Shown: piece by piece, positions 58,162-64,000 of the stretch
How the letters are laid out: each line of letters starts with the position of its first letter
Numbering within the stretch: position 1 is the stretch's first letter
DNA from: Macrocystis pyrifera
Taxonomy: Eukaryota; Sar; Phaeophyceae; Laminariales; Laminariaceae
Assembly: GCA_031763025.1 (NCBI GenBank)
Contig: JASSKH010000029.1
Coordinates: forward strand, 1,488,001-1,552,000
Length of the DNA stretch: 64,000 nucleotides
Direction of reading: 5' to 3'
Translations under genes and position numbers: made by a program
The notes under the pieces: generated by a model
Databases searched by the model: none
Seen by the model: only the letters and a program-made list of their open reading frames with translations
Told to the model about the DNA's origin: nothing

Positions 58162-60441
58162 GGACCGGGACGCGTGGTGCCACGATACGAGTATATCACC
58201 TATTCGTTCTGGGTGCTCTCACGTCTCGGCAAGAGCTCCATACCAATAGTAAACGCCACCCACAACCGAAGTTTGAGAACACGTTGCAGACGTAAAACCC
58301 GATGAATGACCCCATGCTTCATAAGGCGTGTGCGTTATTGGGTGATTCATCAGTGCCCGTGTGGAGCTCCGTCGTTCAGAAAATATTTTAGCCAAAAACG
58401 TACTACCCTATCGGGACGTGTGCCGCGGTAGGGGCTGTAGCGCGTCTTGCCTAAACCGTTTTCTGAATGACGGCGCTGCTTAACCCAAAATCGTTGGAAT
58501 TGTTTTTATTCTTCCGAGGTGATTATTTTCGTTTTCCCTCATTATGGCACCGGCGTTTCCATCGGGTTGCACATTCCATTTGTTCCGAATCACTTGATAA
58601 TAGAAAGGAACTCCTCAAGTGTGGATTATCAGAAAAAAAAATGGGTGCACCTTTACTTTAGCATGCGTCCCAGCGTTGCTAAGCATTCCACTCTATTGCC
58701 GGTGCTGAAGTGGAGAGACTCAAGAGCAGGCGTGTGAGATGGTAGCGACACATTTTTTATGAGGCTCTTGACGTGAATAATTCTGTATCTCTGCCAAACA
58801 CAAAGTGATTTTGGGGGAGAAAAACCGAACGCTTCATTAAGCTCGCCCTATCTTAGGTTCGAAAGCTAAATTGAAAACAAAAAATAAGATTTATGAGAGT
58901 GGGTGGTCCCCTTAGTGCCCTCAAGCATCCCCGTCAAAACCATAAAAAGCCCAAAACCTTGCTGCTCCGATTGTAGCACGCGTCGAGAGAGTTCGAGCCA
59001 ATGTGGGTTGAAGCGTTTTTGCCTACTTCGACGACAATCAGTATTGACCCGATGGAATGTTCCAGCTAACACTGTCTGTGAAGGCTTGTGCCTTCCCACC
59101 AGCAAGAGCTGGTCCAACATCGATTCCAGTGATCAGCCCAAGAAAAGCGATCGCCTTCCCCTCTGAAGGGAACCCGTACCTGCACGGTAAAACATGCCCT
59201 TCGTCAAGGCAATGCCGCCCGCATCGTGGAACGGGGTGGGGGTGAAGCTGGTTGGCGGGACCATCGGCACCGAGGCATGCGCGATGGAGAGTAGGATGGA
59301 GATCGTCAGAAAACGGCGAAGAGAAAAATCTTGCTTGGAGGCTGTGGCGCATATGACAGACGAACGAAGTCAGCCATACCCTGGTTACCAGCGGACCTCT
59401 ATGGTGCCGCGAGCAGTCTACATCAAGCGAGTGAGTGATGAACGCGGGGGTGTCCCTTCTAACATGCCAAACAGTCAACATAAGCGCGGTGCAAATGTTG
59501 GAAGACCTGCTTGAGTTTTCCCCGGGGACAGAAGAGGAATCGTCGTTCTGCAAGGGGCGGGTGCTCGATGACTTCGCTTCAACTTTCCCCCCCACCCACA
59601 CGCACAGGCGAGCTTGTTTCTACGGGGGTTGGATGATTTGGGTTGTCGGGCGGTTGAAGCGCGGAAGATGCCAGCATCTGTCGGGGGCACAGGGGTGATA
59701 GCACGTTCGACATATAACTTCGTCACTTCTACTGTAGAGGGTATGCCTAACGAGCATATTCCGGTCAGGTTGCTTGCACTCCTGACGAAGAGCTGTTGGA
59801 TAGCCGGCATGTTGTCGCGTAAACCTAAGCGCGCGCACGATGGTGTCTCCGGTGGAAAACTCGCTTCGATCTACTGCTCGTTCGGTTGCTGCGGCGACTG
59901 ATGCTCCCGATATATCACGGTTGTTTGAGACGCCATGTACAAGCAACCGTGTACCCGAAGAGGGAACGACCGATTGTTGGCTGTCATGATAGGGGCTGGT
60001 GTTGATGGATCGTGGAAGCCTGCTCCTGCTCAACAGTTTTTGACTGTATCTTTTAGAGTGCGACATCACCCGGCATGCTCCAGCGTGCATATGTTTCTCG
60101 GTTGATAGTAAACGAGGAACTAATATGCACTCGACCTATGATGATTAATTTCTTGGTGGTGGAACGAGAAGCAAGCGGAGGCTTGCCCGAGGAGGAATCC
60201 CCCTCTTGCTGGGCATGCATCTGTATCTACCGAAAATATACAACTTTTGTGGGAGTCGAGGCTACGAGCGAAGTTCCTCTGAAAGTAAATGGCTCCATCG
60301 AGAGGGGTTTCTACCCAGGACCGTCGATATACAGTTCGAACTATTTACCGTCAGACCAGCCTAGGAGTGCAGGCGGTTGGACGCAATGATTATTCTTCGG
60401 AGCGTGACCGCTACCCTGCTTCTCCACGCCGCGGTTAGTTC
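58162..60441. other. Unassigned region with long open frames on both strands
   Basis: Open frames at minus 59,038-59,601 (187 codons), plus 59,194-59,514, minus 59,620-60,090 (156 codons) and plus 60,075-60,389 overlap and none has a recognised domain. The strand of any real gene could not be decided. Confidence 0.25.
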
Positions 60442-60828
60442 GTGATTTTGTTTTTCTTCAGTGGAGGAGAAAGATTGTCCAGCAGCGATGAGGCTGTTCA
60501 GGATATACCTACCGCTGCGGCAACGTCTTTGTCCAGGCTTCTTCGTGGCCATCATAGTGAAACCTTCTGGAATGATTTTCCTCAGGGTTCAAGTCATGCC
60601 TTACGTCGTATTCTAGAACGATATATCGTCGTTATTAGTTCTGCGACGGCGGCGGTCGATTCGATACATTGCATCCCTGGAGAAGATGCTGTTCTTTCTG
60701 AGCCCTTTGTGAGATCGTTGATGGGTACTGAACCGGGACATCTTATGCCATCATCCGAGGTCGAGGGTACAAACGTAGCCTGCACCGAGGGTGAAGCTCA
60801 CGATGAAACCGACCAGGATGAGGTATAA
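60442..60828 (+). CDS. Possible exon of unknown protein
   Basis: From the acceptor tgtttttcttcag at 60,470 a frame stays open for about 118 codons to a stop at 60,828. It has acidic ends and a helical middle (SSHALRRILERYIVVISSAT), ending HDETDQDEV. A donor-like gag|gtataa lies at the stop, so it might continue. It looks more coding than its surroundings but matches no family known to me. Confidence 0.3.
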   Translation: MILFFFSGGERLSSSDEAVQDIPTAAATSLSRLLRGHHSETFWNDFPQGSSHALRRILERYIVVISSATAAVDSIHCIPGEDAVLSEPFVRSLMGTEPGHLMPSSEVEGTNVACTEGEAHDETDQDEV

Positions 60829-63261
60829 GAAGGCGTGTTTGTCTCCGGTGCGATCGATTTTCGTTTGCTGGGAGAAACGATTTCGGACGAATCAACCGCA
60901 GAATTTCCAGCTGTGATCACCTGCCTGGCATCAGAATGTGTATCTAATAGCTCCGGCCCTCTACTAGCTGCGCCTGACTGATGGCTCTGGGCCGTAACAG
61001 GAAAAACCTGGCGGGTCAATTTCTTCTGTGTGTTGTTGTTTCGGTGCGTACGTATGGGCGCTGGTGAACAGGTATTCCCTGTCCGGCTCGTCTGAAAATA
61101 TGCACTGTGGTAAGTTAGGAGAGATGGGAAGACGTCGTCAAATATTGCTGTGTAGCTTGTCACGTGAGATTGGGGATTTTCTCATCTAAATTTGCTGTGA
61201 ATTTCATCTGGCTTGCAGCAAGACGGAGTGCGGTTGCTTAGCGCTCTACCACGGATGCATGTCACCAGTAGAACCGTTCTCGATACGGATAGCAATGTCA
61301 ACTCGTCGGTTATTCTTACTTTTTTCTTCGAGGTTTTTTTTTTTTTTTGGCGGTCTCCGGCTGTCTCTGTCTGTTTTTTCTGTCGTGTTCCCCAAGACTC
61401 TTTGGGCCTACGGGTTCGCGCGTTGAATGGCATGTGCTCGCCAGGGGATAATCGGCGTACGTCCCCGGGTTTCCTTGGTGGATAGGAATCTTGGGGCATA
61501 ACGGATCCTGATGCTTCCAGCTGGGAATATCACCCACACCACTCGGTTCTTGTTTTCATTTTCTACGCTCGTTTTAGTAGTTCATATCTATCTTAGGCCA
61601 CTCGGATGGTTAAACGATGCTGACCTTGGGCTGAGCGTGGTTACCCCGCCCGTCCTAGCAGATCCCCGAACAATAGGGCTGCCGTCGTCGATATCTGTTA
61701 AGGTATTAGCATGTTGGGCTACTGGTAAGAGGTCGAACATTCTGTTTCCGAAGAAAAGGCCCTGTTTGTTGTTGGCGTGTAAGTGGAGCTCGTTTCGGGT
61801 CATGGTTAAGGTCAGGGTCAGAGTCAGAGTTGGAGGATGGGTTGGGTCCACGCCTGCAGCATTTTCCCACCATGAAGCAGCAAGTGCCTCCTAGCCCGCA
61901 GAACAAATACGCAATACGTGAACATCGTAGCCCCCTACGACTCCACGCGAGCCAGACACCAGAAAGAGCTCTTGCCTGACCAAACTACGTGTGACAACTT
62001 TCCGCCGCAGGACACACTCCTGTAACCTGGGGAATTCGAGTAGGAAAAGAGTATTCGAGTCGTCTATTTTGGACGGTGCGTGTGGCAGTAGCTGGCCAAT
62101 CAAGGCGTTGGAATCCCATATCTCCACGCCCAAAAAAAATCGTAGAAACATCTACCATTTAGCTGGTATATCGATACATTTCGGCGGGCACAACTTATAG
62201 CTGTGTACGTTGCGGGCTACCCCTCTCTTCATGCACAGCCGTCGAAAGCGGTCAGGTTGTTTCATACCAACAGAAGTAGCAGTACAGTAGTGGTTATGAA
62301 GTTTAGCATCACCATTCCAGCAGAGGTTTATATATGTGGTCATACGTGATGCCTGGTTCGAGTACCGCGCGTATATATACGGTGAATCGAATTTTGACGT
62401 GTGACTTGAGTTACAGCCCCTGTCAGCGAACCTTCAAAGTTGGTATGCGGAAAGTACATATTCTCGATGAAGACAACTCTAATTTGACATGCGGTGTTTT
62501 TGAGTGGGTGCCCAACTACGTGGAACATCGTTTGGTTTCAGGTAGTGGTATGAACAAAAAATATCATGTTGAATCACGGCCAGAAATCTTATTTTTTCCG
62601 ATAGAAAAACAAAAGGCGCAACTCCTTGAGGAAAAGTGGTCCAATTCGAATGGAAGAATGACACGTTTAATCCATCAGCGGAGCTCCCTCGGCATAATTA
62701 GCAACAGAAACAAGACGTTTTTTTTTTTTTTTTTTTCGAAAGTACGATCAAAAATATTAGGGGAAACGTTTTGAAACGTTTTTGGTCGCAGGTCATACTA
62801 CTAAATAATACGCACCTTGTAGTGATTATCCGGAATTTCCAGGTTAGCTGACAAGGGCTGTTGTGCGAAAGTAATGAATCCGAACTCCAGTATTAATAGT
62901 CCAACAACGCATTACTAGTTTCACCTCCGAAGCACACACGATAAATTGTCGTAACCGGCGCAGATATTTTTAGTCGCTGCAAGCATTTGGTATTAAGTTG
63001 CACGCCTATTAATAGTTGCACACCCGTCAATATATGTTGTCACCACTACTATACTTTACATGCCTATTCGTACCACCTTGCGAAGGCAGTCGATCAGTGG
63101 ATCGGCACACGTAACAACCTGGTAGTATCGCGTAAGTACAACACCCTCTCGCATATGTACTAGACTGAATTACCTACTGGTGTGGTGCTTCCTGCCTGCA
63201 CCCCTTGCGAACAGATGGGGTTTCAACCTCCAGTTGCGTCTGGGACGGTTCGAACACACAC
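60829..63261. other. Unassigned DNA
   Basis: Includes the telomere-like variant block 61,801-61,852, a T-tract at 62,718-62,736, and a 146-codon plus frame at 62,334-62,774 (contains VHILDEDNSNLTCGVFEWV) that is protein-like for about 110 residues but unrecognised. Confidence 0.3.
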
Positions 63262-63733
63262 ACCATAAAAAACATGCGTGATATCTCCCATTCGGGTAGT
63301 GATCTAGGCCGCGACACTTGTCGATAAAAGCTACCCGCCAACCTCGTTACCTGGCAAAAAAATAATCGCATACCCAGGACAATAGCATACCCAGGACCAA
63401 AACCCTTTCCATATCAAAATTTCCACGCACTTAAAATACGTCCGCATCAGCGCACTTCCCCCGGCGCCCGCTCAGTTAAACTAACGCATCAGATACCACT
63501 ACACTATAAAATACCTTCATGATATCTCGGCCAATCCGGTTGTGATCCAGGCAGCAGCAGTTGTCGATAAAAGCTACCGGCCTACTACCTTGCCACTTGA
63601 CACAAATTAGGTAGTATACCCAGGACCAAAACTTCTCCACATCCAAATCTCCACGCGCAAGTAAAACACCTCCTCATCAATGCACTTCCTCCGGTGTCCG
63701 CTGAGTTAAACGAACACATCAGATACCACTACA
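63262..63733. repeat. Diverged tandem repeat, two ~230-bp units
   Basis: Both units carry atgatatctc/gtgatatctc, ttgtcgataaaagctacc, tacccaggaccaaaac, a tcca.atc.aaat.tccacgc block and cgcatcagataccactac or acacatcagataccactac. Unit ends at 63,503 and 63,733 are 230 bp apart. Confidence 0.75.
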
Positions 63734-64000
63734 AAGTAGCACACCACTCGGCTGCCTTACCATTTTGCCACTTGTCTTTGGGTCTTACTCATGCAGTAGA
63801 TATTTGCCGTACTTGAAAAATGAGGCATTCATGGCTTTCGGTACATGGGGCAAGTGCATCCATTCTTACCTGAAGACGTGAACAACCTATACAAAAAATC
63901 GTCGGAAAAAACTTCGAAGGTAGCCGAAAGACCCATGACCTACCCATCATCTCTCCTGGAAAGATAGCGAATAAACGAGCATCTATGGATTTAATGAACG

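Noticed and set aside
60395-60470. Signal-peptide-like MIILRSVTATLLLHAA followed by a gttagt...ttcag intron
   Set aside because: The implied intron is only 28 bp and the phase does not fit the next frame.

Overview
The window looks like nuclear DNA of an intron-rich eukaryote, most likely a photosynthetic stramenopile such as a brown alga. Reasons: coding exons are short and bounded by clear GT-AG sites, introns run from about 0.3 to 3 kb and are full of GT-rich, triplet and homopolymer tracts, there is an organelle-type RsfS/Iojap gene, and transposon debris is dense (Ty1/copia, LINE, tyrosine recombinase, MITEs). Species is not provable from this sequence. No bacterial operon, rRNA, convincing tRNA or CRISPR array was seen, and no promoter could be supported.

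Layout. 1-2.2 kb: the 3' half of an RsfS/Iojap gene (+). 2.2-12.1 kb: repeat-rich DNA with minisatellites, a GACCCG-rich block, hairpin elements and a dispersed ~270-bp repeat. 12.2-20.1 kb: a broken Ty1/copia LTR retrotransposon inserted into a copy of that repeat. 20.1-27.6 kb: repeat mosaic plus a tyrosine-recombinase element (about 22.9-25.3 kb). 27.8-45.2 kb: the main feature, a large minus-strand gene. 45.2-64 kb: MITEs, small repeat families, a LINE reverse-transcriptase remnant, a few possible secreted-protein exons and many coding-like pieces that could not be assigned.

The minus-strand gene (27,848-45,197) is inferred from splice sites and conserved reading frame. Exon 1 is a signal peptide. 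It is followed by a short linker exon, two single-copy exons, a tandem array of six 261-bp exons (unit about 1.26 kb), one 276-bp exon and a tandem array of five 240-bp exons (unit 763/764 bp). Each exon from exon 3 to exon 16 codes for two six-cysteine modules of pattern C-x4/5-C-x13/14-C-x4/5-C-x4-CC; from exon 4 onward these are joined by Gly/Asp/Asn-rich linkers. Every repeated exon is phase 1 on both sides, so its duplication keeps frame. The model gives a secreted protein of about 1,258 residues with 28 modules. The 763/764-bp array has a 1,527-bp dimer structure, and the 1.26-kb array was interrupted in an intron by two transposon-like insertions whose empty sites are visible in sister units.
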